DNA of 64,000 nucleotides from Mesostigma viride (Eukaryota > Streptophyta > Mesostigmatophyceae > Mesostigmatales > Mesostigmataceae), in contig RPFO01000114.1 in the NCBI GenBank assembly GCA_009746045.1, forward strand, positions 1,997,411 to 2,061,410, in the 5' to 3' direction. Positions 17,906 to 28,403 of the stretch are shown one piece after another. The notes under the pieces were generated by a model that was not told where the DNA came from, ran no database searches, and worked only from the letters and a program-made list of their open reading frames with translations. Position 1 is the first letter of the stretch, and each line of letters begins with the position of its first letter. The translations under genes were made by a program, and so were the position numbers.

Positions 17906-19277
17906 GGCGGCACTGCTTACGAGCAACCACGCTGTCCTCGGCGCCACTCGCTGCCACCCCGACGCCCTCCTGCTGTTGGGGAAAGGATCCAGTTGGGATT
18001 GACAACCAGACTAAGGGGTTGGGGGGTGGACTGGAAGGGCACTCATGCGGAGGCAAACGCAGCACAGGCCGGCAGGCTTCAAAGGGAGATCTAATGAACA
18101 CCGTGCTGGCAACCTGTCGCGCAAAATTCAAGGCACCACTTTACATTAAGGCCAAGCCAAAGTGGTGCCAAATGTAGGGAGTAAATGTGCGAACTAAAAC
18201 CTACTAGGCAATGGCATCCTTTGCATTAGTAAATCAATGGAAAACTCGACAACTTTACCATAGGCTTTTGGTTTTGTTCTTAACCAGAGTGCCAGGCGCC
18301 GCGCCCCCGGTGCTGGGTGAGTTGACTTCGTTCTCCCCGGATCCCACGGTGGTATAAGCATTTTCGTCGTGGTTTCAGGTACCCACGCTGGAGCAGAGGT
18401 CTCCATAGGTTCATACCAGAGTGGGGGCCAGCGTGCAGCGGGCGGAATCAAGCAGGCTCCCAACCAGATTTAAGGCAGGGCGAAGCCCGTACGGGTAGGC
18501 TGGTCCATGTTGGAATTGGCCAACATATTCATTTGACGACTCATTTGCAACCAGCGCTGACAGCCTGCTGTTGTGATGGAGGCATGCAGCGGGTTCTCCA
18601 CGAGCGATGTATGTGTGCATCGTGTGCAGTGAACACGGAATTCTGCACGAAGAGTAGGTTTACCGTTGAGCCCCCAGGTATGCAATATCCGGCTCGACGA
18701 GGCAAAGTCCAGAAGAACGACGCGATTGGACTGGGATAGCGAGAGAATAAATCGAGGGCTCTGTCTTACCTGCGTCGGCGCGACAGGGACGGCGCAGAGC
18801 GCCATGGCGAATAGGAACAGGATCCCAGCACACCTCATTGGAGGTGGACCAACGCAATTCAAAAACAACACCGAAAGGTTTGTGGATGAAGGAAAGACGG
18901 ACGCCCATCAATTGGGCGCACGCACCTGACTGCACCAAAAGGCCCAAGGAGGCCAGAGTAAAAAATACAGGGAAATAGACATTTTAATACGATTTCGCCG
19001 AATTGGCAATAAAGAACTTCAGGTTGTTATTTCTGGTTTTTACATGGGTTGAAGGCTTGAAGCCCGGGCAATTTACCAACAGCGACAATGTTCTCGGTGG
19101 ACAAGACTTTTCCGGGTAAATGGGTATCTTTATTTTCCAATAGGGAGACCTTAGAGAAAGGACAAGACTGACTTTCTCAACGAACTTCGGTTTTGCGAGG
19201 TAAAATGACGATACAGTATGTTCAGACCGCCAACAACAACAACAACACAACTCCACACCCCGTCCTGTAGGGGTTTT
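17906..19277. repeat. left outer arm of the large palindrome
   Basis: This is inverted with respect to 47719-49015, with scattered substitutions and indels. It ends at the copia LTR; the arm resumes at 40717. It contains a signal-peptide ORF on the minus strand. Confidence 0.85.
18470..18838 (-). CDS. putative secreted protein ORF, palindrome left copy, frameshifted
   Basis: ATG at 18838 opens MRCAGILFLFAMALCAVP, a good signal peptide. Then come SQSNRVVLLDFASSSRILHT and a Cys-containing stretch. Compared with the inverted copy at 48066-48500, this copy lacks seven bases (GAGTGTC) near 18555, so the shared C-terminal segment (NEYVGQ... GLRPALNLVG) falls out of frame. A GTAAGA donor lies right after the signal peptide codons, so the real transcript may instead be spliced there. 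The family is unrecognised. Confidence 0.35.
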   Translation of the reverse strand: MRCAGILFLFAMALCAVPVAPTQVRQSPRFILSLSQSNRVVLLDFASSSRILHTWGLNGKPTLRAEFRVHCTRCTHTSLVENPLHASITTAGCQRWLQMSRQMNMLANSNMDQPTRTGFALP

Positions 19278-19709
19278 TGTTAGGAGTGAGAAAACAATGT
19301 TTGCCACAAAGTTTTACTTTATTTCACTCAGATAAAAATAAGTCTCAGTCGGCAGCTGGCCGGCTGCTAGTTCCACCACAGGAGTGTGTGAGGTGTGAGG
19401 TACTGAGAGAGCAAACAAGGTGCGTAGCTTCGCCTTTTAAACAATTCCAGGCTCAGCTACTGGGTAGCAGTTATGATCTACCTACAACGTGGCCACACCA
19501 AACCGGTTCTTTTCTGACTGTGTGGCAGTTACAATCATAACGTGATCTCAAGCCAACCATTCACAACCAAAGTTCAAGGTCAGTCACAGAATGACTGGGT
19601 CACTTATGGAACAGAACTTAAACATGCGGCACATGCCCGTCCATGTAGTCCAGAGCTAGCACTAAACTATAAGTACTAGTTTCAGGCAGGTGTGTCGATA
19701 CTTCTGACA
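19278..19709 (-). repeat. 3' LTR of the copia element
   Basis: 432 bp with TG/CA ends (TGTTAGGAGTG... CTTCTGACA on the plus strand), identical by eye to 40285-40716. The flanking base run GTTTT (19273-19277) is the left half of a 5-bp target duplication. Confidence 0.95.
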
Positions 19710-19718
19710 CCCCCCTTA
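19710..19718 (-). promoter_or_regulatory. polypurine tract of the copia element
   Basis: On the minus strand AAGGGGGG lies immediately before the TGTCAG start of the 3' LTR. This is the usual plus-strand primer position. Confidence 0.75.
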
Positions 19719-19860
19719 CTCGGCACACAGGCCGGACGGAAAACAAACTCAAGCAAGCCAGAACAAATGTTCACTAAATAAAAGAACTGTAGTATGGGAC
19801 CACTGTCACAGGCTAGCAAGTGTGTCCAGTTATGTTGTCTCATCACGAATTGCCAGTAAC

Positions 19861-21918
19861 TCAAATACCCAACAACTTGTGTCTGAGCTCCACAAAACGT
19901 GGCTCGGGTAGTGCCTTGGTGAGCATGTCGGCGATCATCGCTGCCCCAGGAAGGTGAGACACCTGAACGGTGCCATCCGCGACCTTCGCGCGAATGTAGT
20001 GGTACTTGACGTCGATGTGCTTGGTACGCCGAGGGTGAACAGGGTCTCGTGACAGAGCCACAGCACCAGTGTTGTCGCAAAACACCTGAATTGGCCCTGA
20101 GGCCGGGTCACCCAACTCCTTGGTGATGGTGAGAAGGGGAACCACCTGCTGCGTGACACCGCACAGGGCCATGTACTCGGCCTCACAGGTGGACAGGGCT
20201 GGAGTGGGCTGCTTGCGACTGGTCCACTCCACCGCAGCACCGCGGTACATGACCACGTTGCCAGTGATTGACTTGCGGTCCACAGGATCGTTTGCCCAGT
20301 CGGCATCCGAGTAGGCCACCAGCCCCCCCTGCCCCGAGTAGGACAGACCCAGGTCCTTGGTGTGTACCGCGTACTGAAGCACCCGGCGTGCCAGCCCAAG
20401 GTCGCTTACAGTAGGGTTTTTCATATTCTGAGTCAGCAGGTTGACTGCGAATGCCAGGTCAGGCCGAGTGCATCCCATCGCATACAGGAGTGCCCCGGTG
20501 ATCGCTTGGTAGACGCGAGTGTCGTCCGCGTTGAGAAGCCCCCCCTCACCACGGGGGGTGTTGGGGACAATGGGCGTCTTCACCGCCCGTGGGGAGACCC
20601 CAAAGCGCTCAGCGAGGGCCTCCAGGTACGGGCCTTGGTGCAGAAAAACTGTGCGCGCCGGCGGGTCGAGGACCAGGGAGACCCCCAGAAAGAGGGAGGG
20701 GGCATCCGTCTCGGTGATCTGGAAGCGCTGGGACACCCGTTGGGTCCACTGCGATAGCCACTCCGCCGAGGAGTGGGAGACCAGGAGATCGTCGACATGG
20801 ACGAAGGCAAAACCACCAACATACAGGAACAGACACGTGTCCGTGGTGCTCTGGACAGCGCCAGTCTCATGGATGAGGTAGTCCCGGAGCGTGTGGTGCC
20901 AGTTCCGGGGCGCCTGTTTGAGCCCATAGAGGCTCCGCCGGAGGCGCCAGAGGTACGTTTGGCCAGTGGGGTCGCGCTCCTCAAAGCCCTTGGGGGGAAG
21001 GACATACACGTCCTCCTCCAACTCAGCATAGAGGAACGCGGTGCGGACATCCAGCTGCCGGATGGGGTGGCCAGCAGTGCCAGCACGAGCCAAGCCCAGG
21101 CGCACGGTGGCAGCACGGACGGTGGGAGCAAAAGTCTCACCGAAATCAATGCCCTCGCGCTGTGCAAACCCCTTGCACACAAACCGGGCCTTGCACCGCC
21201 CATCAGCTTTCTGGGCGAAGACCCACTTGGTGGGTAGGAGCTTGGCACCGCGCGGAAGATCACGCATATGCAGAAGCTCGTAAACCTGGTGCTCCTGGAG
21301 GCTGGCCAGCTCACTCTCCATGGCCGTGCGCCATTCCGGCAAGGCAAGGGCGGCAGCGGGAGAGGAGGGCACGGACGCAGGCTGGCTATGAAAAGCAGCA
21401 GCGAAGCACAGGTCGGCGACAAGTGAGTGATGCGCGTGGATCCGTGCAGCCTTGGTGACAGGTTGATCCGGCCAGGAAGAAAGCGCGTCATCCAATACAT
21501 CATCGCCCCCGAAACCAGGGGGAGCGGGGGTGTTACTGCCATGAGAAAGGTCGCCACACAAGGCAGCACCACGGGAACCCCACACGGGGAGGAGACCTGC
21601 AGAGGCACCAGGGGACGCCGGAGGAGAATAGCCGGTGCTGTCAGCCGTGCTCTCCAGGTCAACCGAGGTACTCAAATGCGGCGGAGGCATCCCCGCCCCG
21701 GCGTGTTCATATGACGCCGCAGAACGCGAGGGGCCAGAGGCCTGCCCGCGCAACAGAGGGGCATGCTGTCGAGCATCTGACACGGTGAGGTAAGATGTCG
21801 GCGCCGAGGCAGGAGCCGGAGCCGTCGGAGCAGGGCCGTTCCGCACAAGTGCCTGGATGGCCGCAGCGGCGGCCGGGGGGAGAACGAAACGCTCAGGAGT
21901 CCCCCCGATGCTGACATA
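19861..21918 (-). CDS. copia polyprotein, 3' part: reverse transcriptase and RNase H
   Basis: About 685 residues remain after the insertion point. An acid- and proline-rich linker leads into the copia RT: KWVFAQKADGRCKARFVCKG, then IRQLDVRTAFLYAEL (first catalytic Asp), RSLYGLKQAPRNWH, and FVHVDDLLVSH (VDD in place of the common YVDD). RNase H follows with YSDADWANDPVDRKSITG, SRKQPTPALSTCEAEYMAL, CDNTGAV and the C-terminal TKHIDVKYHYIR... HLPGAAMIADMLTK. The stop is 151 bp before the LTR. All catalytic landmarks look intact. The upstream coding part lies at 36982-40040; the frame is continuous across the insertion when one TAT target copy is counted once. Confidence 0.95.
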   Translation of the reverse strand, partial: YVSIGGTPERFVLPPAAAAAIQALVRNGPAPTAPAPASAPTSYLTVSDARQHAPLLRGQASGPSRSAASYEHAGAGMPPPHLSTSVDLESTADSTGYSPPASPGASAGLLPVWGSRGAALCGDLSHGSNTPAPPGFGGDDVLDDALSSWPDQPVTKAARIHAHHSLVADLCFAAAFHSQPASVPSSPAAALALPEWRTAMESELASLQEHQVYELLHMRDLPRGAKLLPTKWVFAQKADGRCKARFVCKGFAQREGIDFGETFAPTVRAATVRLGLARAGTAGHPIRQLDVRTAFLYAELEEDVYVLPPKGFEERDPTGQTYLWRLRRSLYGLKQAPRNWHHTLRDYLIHETGAVQSTTDTCLFLYVGGFAFVHVDDLLVSHSSAEWLSQWTQRVSQRFQITETDAPSLFLGVSLVLDPPARTVFLHQGPYLEALAERFGVSPRAVKTPIVPNTPRGEGGLLNADDTRVYQAITGALLYAMGCTRPDLAFAVNLLTQNMKNPTVSDLGLARRVLQYAVHTKDLGLSYSGQGGLVAYSDADWANDPVDRKSITGNVVMYRGAAVEWTSRKQPTPALSTCEAEYMALCGVTQQVVPLLTITKELGDPASGPIQVFCDNTGAVALSRDPVHPRRTKHIDVKYHYIRAKVADGTVQVSHLPGAAMIADMLTKALPEPRFVELRHKLLGI

Positions 21919-22059
21919 CCCCAAACACCCGTAGGTTTGGTAAATTACCACATTTTTGGTAAAATTTTAAAAACTGAATATTTTTGCTTGTCTGACTCAT
22001 ACTTGGTGCAGGATGCCTCGAGAAATGTATTTGGACCAAAAAACCTTACCCCCCCCCAC

Positions 22060-24577
22060 GAAATTGACGTGAAGGTGCTTTTCAGGGCATTTTGTGCCAA
22101 ATATGACATGTCAATTTTTCCTGACTGCAGTTTTGCTCATACATAGGCCCATATGTGGTGGTTAAGGTCTATCTAGTGCCCCAAGAGGGATTGCAAAGTT
22201 GCACATTTTTTGGATACCTGCAGGGGTCCCAACGGTGACGTCAAGTAGCATAAAAACCGCGATGTGGCACGATTTTAGCCCGTTTAGGCACCCTAGACCA
22301 TGCAAATGAGCTCAGATTGCAGCCAAACTTGGCAGCTGCCCTTGCCATGCTGATAAAAGAACATGTGCAAAGTTGCACATTTTTTGGATGCCTGCAGGGC
22401 ACCCTGGGTGACGTCAAATAGCATAAAAACCGCGTTTTTGCTCGGTTTTAGCCCATTTCGGCACCCTAGACCATGCAAATGAGCTCAGATTGGAGCCAAA
22501 CTTGGCAGCTGCCCTTGGCATGCTGATAAAAGAACATGTGCAAAGTTGCACATTTTTTGGATGCCTGCAGGGCACCCTGGGTGACGTCAAATAGCATAAA
22601 AAATGCATTTTTGCTCAGTTTTAGCCCATTTATGCACCCTAGACCATGCAAATGAGCTCAGATTGGAGCCAAACTTGGCAGCTGCCCTTGCCATGCTGAT
22701 AAAAGAACATGTGCAAAGTTGCACATTTTTTGGATGCCTGCAGGGCACCCTGGGTGACGCCAAGTAGCATAAAAATAATTGACGTGAAGGCGCAAATACG
22801 ACATGTCAATTTTTTCTGGCTGCAGTTTTGCTCTAAACATGGCCCATATGTGGTGGTTAAGGTCTATCTAGTACCCCAAGAGGGATTGCAAAGTTGCACA
22901 TTTTTTGGATACCTGCAGGGGTCCCAACGGTGACGTCAAGTAGCATAAAACCGCATTTTTGCTCGGTTTTAGCCTGTTTAGGCACCCTAGACCATGCAAA
23001 TGAGCTCAGATTGCAGCCAAACTTGGCAGCTGCCCTTGCCATGCTGATAAAAGAACATGTGCAAAGTTGCACATTTTTTGGATGCCTGCAGGGGTCCCAA
23101 CGGTGACGTCAAATAGCATAAAAACCGCGTTTTTGCTCGGTTTTAGCCCATTTAGGCACCCTAGACCATGCAAATGAGCTCAGATTGGAGCCAAACTTGG
23201 CAGCTGCCCTTGCCATGCTGATACACGAACATGTGCAAAGTTGCACATTTTTTGGATGCCTGCAGGGCACCCTGGGTGACGTCAAATAGCCTAAAAACCG
23301 CATTTTTGCTCGGTTTTAGCCCATTTAGGCACCCTAGACCATGCAAATGAGCTCAGATTGCAATCAAACTTGGCAGCTGCTCTTGCCATGCTGATAAAAG
23401 AACATGTGCAAAGTTGCACATTTTTTGGATGCCTGCAGGGCACCCTGGGTGACGTCAAGTAGCATAAAATTAATTGACGTGAAGGCGCAAATACGACATG
23501 TCAATTTTTTCTGGCTGCAGTTTTGCTCTAAATATGACTCATATGTGGTGGTTAAGGTCTATCTAGTACCCCAAGAGGGATTGTAAAGTTGCACATTTTT
23601 TGGATACCTGCAGGGGTCCCAACGGTGACGTCAAGTAGCATAAAACCGCATTTTTGCTCGGTTTTAGCCCATTTAGGCACCCTAGACCATGCAAATGAGC
23701 TCAGATTGCAGCCAAACTTGGCAGCTGCCCTTGGCATGCTGATAAAAGAACATGTGCAAAGTTGCACATTTTTTGGATGCCTGCAGGGCACCCTGGGTGA
23801 CGTCAAATAGCATAAAAACCGCGTTTTTGCTCGGTTTTAGCCCATTTCGGCACCCTAGACCATGCAAATGAGCTCAGATTGGAGCCAAACTTGGCAGCTG
23901 CCCTTGGCATGCTGATAAAAGAACATGTGCAAAGTTGCACATTTTTTGGATGCCTGCAGGGCACCCTGGGTGACGTCAAATAGCAATAAAAATGCATTTT
24001 TGCTCGGTTTTAGCCCATTTATGCACCCTAGACCATGCAAATGAGCTCAGATTGCAACCAAACTTGGCAGCTGCTCTTGCCATGCTGATAAAAGAACATG
24101 TGCAAAGTTGCACATGTTTTGGATACCTGCAGGGCACCCTGGGTGACGCCAAGTAGCATAAAATTAATTGACGTGAAGGCGCAAATACGACATGTCAATT
24201 TTTTCTGGCTGCAGTTTTGCTCTAAATATGACTCATATGTGGTGGTTAAGGTCTATCTAGTACCCCAAGAGGGATTGTAAAGTTGCACATTTTTTGGATA
24301 CCTGCAGGGGTCCCAACGGTGACGTCAAGTAGCATAAAACCGCGGTTTTGCTCGGTTTTAGCCCATTTTGGCACCCTAGACCATGCAAATGAGCTCAGAT
24401 TGCAGCCAAACTTGGCAGCTGCCCTTGCCATGATGAAAAAAGAACATGTGCAAAGTTGCACATTTTTTGGATGCCTGCAGGGCACCCTGGGTGACGTCAA
24501 ATAGCATAAAAGCCGCATTTTTGCTCGGTTTTAGTCCGTTTAGGCACCCTAGACCATGCAAATGAGCTCAGATTTCA
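22060..24577 (+). repeat. left satellite arm: ~173-bp monomers in a ~694-bp higher-order repeat
   Basis: The A-type anchor CCATGCAAATGAGCTCAGAT recurs at 22299, 22471, 22644, 22991, 23167, 23339, 23686, 23859, 24033, 24380 and 24553. Spacings are about 173 bp, with every fourth gap about 347 bp. The long gaps contain a B-type monomer (TTGACGTGAAGGCGCAAATA... GGTGGTTAAGGTCTATCTAG). Pattern: three A plus one B, period 692-695 bp. Both types share AAAGTTGCACATTTTTTGGA and a GTGACGTCAA core. Confidence 0.93.
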
Positions 24578-24853
24578 CCCTAACTTTCCATATTGCAAAA
24601 AGAACACAAGTCCATGCATGCTCAGTACTGGCCAATCAATGGATTTCACATATCAGTTATCTTTGCGTAATTGACACATGGCCCCGTGCCAACCATTAAT
24701 TGATATATTGACATGACATGACATGACATGAAATCAATAAATCAAAAACGTGTGTGCATGAGGTATAGGCACATTAAAAAACATGGATAGGCAGGGAATC
24801 ATGACGACACCATTACCAAGGCGTGCGCATGCTGCGCCACCAGCCTATTATGA
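24578..24853. other. no feature recognised
   Basis: Single-copy-looking sequence with a short GACAT run near 24710-24730. Confidence 0.4.
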
Positions 24854-25670
24854 TCAATCGCGCTCCGCCTCATCCGCCTCATCATCACTGTCTACACTAA
24901 TGTCATCAATGTTTTCCATATCCGATTCATCGTCACTTGAGTGGACATCGTGGTGGATGTCGACTGTGGTGGCATTACACACCGGAGGCACAGCAGGAGC
25001 TCCCGTAGAACTGCCAGCACCATTGTCAACTTGGTACTGCTGCAAGACTTGCTCACGGCCAAAAGCATTTACACCGTAAGGGCACCCACACACAAATTTC
25101 AGCACGTCCTCTAGCTTGCTATACTCCTCATACTGCCCATCACTCCATACAAGTTTGAAAGCATGGCCCACCTTTGTAACCCACCCATGGAACCTCTTTT
25201 GCCTTCTTGGCTTGCCCGCTAAAAAGAGTGCGCATTTCCGCATGCCTATAGCAATGCAGCACTCCCTCTCTCACGGAAGTAAGATTCACATGCCACCTGG
25301 GTCGTACGTTCTGAGGCTTGCACTGTCTTGTACCCCTCAAAGTCAATGTCAGGATGAAGCTTCAAGGCATCTAGCGTCCCTTGGTTGAGCTTCCTTGCCC
25401 CCGTCAGCTTTGGCGTATGGACTACCGCCCCATTTCCAACGGTCCAGTGTTGCAAAACAATGTCGTTATATGGAACAACTAACCCCTGGTTGCTTTGCCC
25501 ACTGGCCGACCCTGCCCCCAGGTGCACCTTATTGAACTGCCCGGTCCACGAGCTGGCGTGATATGGCGCAACCACGATGGAATCTGGGGTTGGCCCATCC
25601 AAGTCAATAACCTGCGCCAACATGTGGCCCATCCAAAACACGTGCATCGCAAAATCCCACCAAAAGCAAT
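24854..25670 (-). pseudogene. unrecognised ORF pair with an acidic tail, possible remnant of the 15-kb element's own protein
   Basis: Two minus-strand frames lie head to tail. 25647-25246 includes MHVFWMGHMLAQVIDLDGPT and ends CESYFRERGSAALL. 25243-24854 begins MRKCALFLAGKPRRQKRFHG, continues GWVTKVGHAFKLVWSDGQYE and ends in an Asp/Glu/Ser-rich tail. Together they look like one protein with a frameshift or short intron at about 25245. The W...V...Y/F...V.SDG..EEY spacing is loosely Tudor/chromo-like, which is inference only. A LINE fragment lies directly upstream at 25683. Family unknown. Confidence 0.4.
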
Positions 25671-25682
25671 ATTAAGTATTAT

Positions 25683-25878
25683 CAAGGAGACAACCAGCGC
25701 AGGCCAGAAATCGGGAGAATCCGGACCATGGTAGCTCGAGCCTGCCGTTATCTTGTCCGCGTGTTCGAGTCGTTCAGGATGATGAAGATGAATGGTGATG
25801 GAAATGTGTTGCCTTGTGCATTGAAATAAAGGCTGGCTTACGTGTAGAGCGACTAGATTACCTAGACGGTGGGGCCTA
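25683..25878 (+). mobile_element. 196-bp LINE 3' fragment with 12-bp TSD
   Basis: It is flanked by perfect ATTAAGTATTAT at 25671-25682 and 25879-25890. The body (GGAGACAACCAGCGCAGGCC ... GACGGTGGGGCC) matches the LINE family at 1376 and 15331. This is a very short 5'-truncated insertion inside the 15-kb element. Confidence 0.88.
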
Positions 25879-26208
25879 ATTAAGTATTATGATCACAACA
25901 GAAATACTGCGACGACAGCGGCCGGCAAGACCGCTATCACCCAAGGTTTCGGTGACTGCGGCCATTCGGAGAATTCGACCGATCGCGCGCATCGTACGCC
26001 TTCTGTCAGCAAGGCAACCGCCATCAATATTAATCGAATGTCTAGCATTCTCGCTCAGCCTCGCGTGTCGCTTATAGAGCACCTTTAACTTACGACGGCT
26101 ATGCGAGAAAATTGCTGCCCGAGTGCTGGGATGGTATTGCAGGCTGCATAATTCACACCAGCCCCGGCACCTTCTGCATACGCAGTGCCCGTGCACGCTG
26201 GCACGCAC
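25876..26208 (-). pseudogene. coding-like fragment upstream of the LINE insertion
   Basis: A 110-residue minus-strand frame includes VCRRCRGWCELCSLQYHP, with closely spaced Cys residues, and NIDGGCLADRRRTMRAIGRI. It could be an upstream part of the ORF pair at 24854-25670, separated by the LINE. Not recognised. Confidence 0.3.
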
Positions 26209-26220
26209 CGCCTGGTTGGC

Positions 26221-26484
26221 CAGCCTGTCAATTATGTCAATTATGTCAATTATGTCAATTATTTGTTTGGGAGCATTTGTAAAGTATTAGAATCTTACGT
26301 AGTTACATGGTCAAAACTACATAGTCAAAATTACTAGGTCTTGGTATCAAAGCCCTTAGAAAGTGCAGATTTTAGTGATTTTCCTTGGAAAATAAAACTT
26401 TAACATTGAAAGTCTAGCAAAAGTTTTCGCAAACAAATAATTGACATAATTGACATAATTGACATAATTGACATAATTGACAGG
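26221..26484. mobile_element. 264-bp MITE-like element with iterated inverted termini
   Basis: The left end CCTGTCAATTATGTCAATTA... TTTGTTTG is mirrored at the right end (CAAACAAATAATTGACATAA... TTGACAGG). The termini are built from a ~10-bp iteration (TGTCAATTAT). A third partial terminus (ACAAACAAATAATTGACAGA) lies at 26571-26590. No clear TSD. Confidence 0.7.
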
Positions 26485-27876
26485 TCGGACGAGGACGAGG
26501 CCAGGCCTCGGCCTGGTGAGTCGAGACAAAATATAGCCAGCATTGTACGATACCTAATAATGACAGACTGTACAAACAAATAATTGACAGACTCGTGATG
26601 CGACACGAGGACACAGTAAACTGGACAGGACATGCACGTGGTCGCAGTGGCCCCTGCCCAAAAGCCGCCATTTCACAAGCAGCCAACTGCCAAGCAACGT
26701 CGAAGGATTGTTCGTCGCAATGCTATGAATCTGTATAGTCGTATAGACGGCAACATGCGAATTCGGCAGAGGACTACCCATTCCGGCTCAAACCATGTCT
26801 ATTTTATTTGCCATCAATGAGTAATGCGAATTGGTCGTTGGTCAACGGTTTAGTTTTCGTTGCTCAGTCGTTTCGAAGAGGTTTTATTTATAGGCAGCTG
26901 GCAGAATGACATACTTCGGAGGTCCTGGGGTAATGGGTTCTCTTGCGTCCTGGAATGTTGCTATTAAACATCTAGAGACACTGCATGACGGGAGAAAGTC
27001 CGGTTGCTGGCTTGGCTAATACCACACCGCGGAAGTACGGTGAAAGGTAGCGCGCTGACCAACCGAGAGTTCGAGTATATTTACAGATCTGCTGTTATAA
27101 TAATAATGAATGTTTTGGCATTTTCTCAAGGGGAAATTCTTTTTTTCCCGTGCGAGCACGAGGACTGGCTGCTGATCAATTTTGCAACTCGTGCAGGCCC
27201 TTGATGAATCGAACTTGAGCAGCTGAATACTGCAAGCTGCTGGTGATGCTCACGAGAACGGCTATGTTGGCATTCTCGGCACCATCCATTGGAAACGTGC
27301 AGTCGCGGAACCTATTCCTGGTGAAATGAAGTTTCGGGCAATGGGATTGCAGACTGGACCGGAAGTGGTCGAACCTTGACCCCGATGGCGGTGATGACCA
27401 GTTGTCCTATTGTGACACGCGATCGAGGCAATCAAAAGGTAAGAAGGGCGGGTGTTTTCGAGGCTGAAGCTGTTAAAAAATATGGGCTTAAGTGCGCATG
27501 CAGCATGACCAGGCGTGGACCCTGAGGAGGAAATCAAACTTAGCCCTGCACTTTCTTGGCGTACTTTTGGTTAAGCATTGGCTGGCCGAGTGGCCGTTAC
27601 CACAGTCCGTTGCTTACCACAGTGGCAGGAAGAAATTCGCTTTATTTGCAATGATGAACATGTTAATTGATGTGGGGAAGCATTTTTAGGTGATAGTACA
27701 TTGCAACATCTTACTAGGGCCTATCTATAGATTTATCGTTGTGTGAGGCACACCAATCCCTATCCACAACTGTAGCGGCCATCCAGCTGTGTGAGACTCA
27801 CTCATGCGAGCACATATGCTCGATTGGGTAATGCGTAGACTAAGTACTAACAGAGGCAGGCCTCCCGACGGCACCC
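26485..27876. other. no gene recognised inside the 15-kb element's middle segment
   Basis: Short frames occur on both strands, without domain, splice or codon signals that I would support. Confidence 0.4.
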
Positions 27877-28396
27877 ACCCACCCACCCACCCACCCACCC
27901 ACCCACCCACCCGCCCACCCGCCCGCCCGCCCGCGCCCGCCCGCCCGCCCCCGCCCGCCCACCCGCCCGCCCGCCCGCGCCCGCCCGCCCGCCCGCCCCG
28001 CCCGCCACCCACCCACCCACCCACCCACCCACCCACCCACCCACCCACCCACCCACCCACCCACCCACCCACCCACCCACCCACCCACCCACCCACCCAC
28101 CCATGACCCACCCACCCACCCACCGGCCACCCACCCACCCACCGGCCACCCACCCACCCACCCACCCACCCACCCACCCACCCACCCACCCACCCACCCA
28201 CCCACCCACCCACCCACCCACCCACCCACCCACCCACCCACCCACCCACCCACCCACCCACCCACCCACCCACCCACCCACCCACCCACCCACCCGCCCA
28301 CCCACCCACCCACCCGCCCACCCACGCACCCACCCACCTGCACCTACCCACCTGCACCTACCCACGGGCCACCCACGTACCACCCACCCACCCACC
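27877..28396. repeat. (CCCA)n/(CCCG)n microsatellite, ~520 bp
   Basis: Nearly uninterrupted CCCA repeats have a CCCG-rich block near 27910-28005. It abuts the right satellite arm. The long VGGW and THPP frames are repeat artefacts. Confidence 0.95.
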
Positions 28397-28403
28397 CATT
28401 TGA

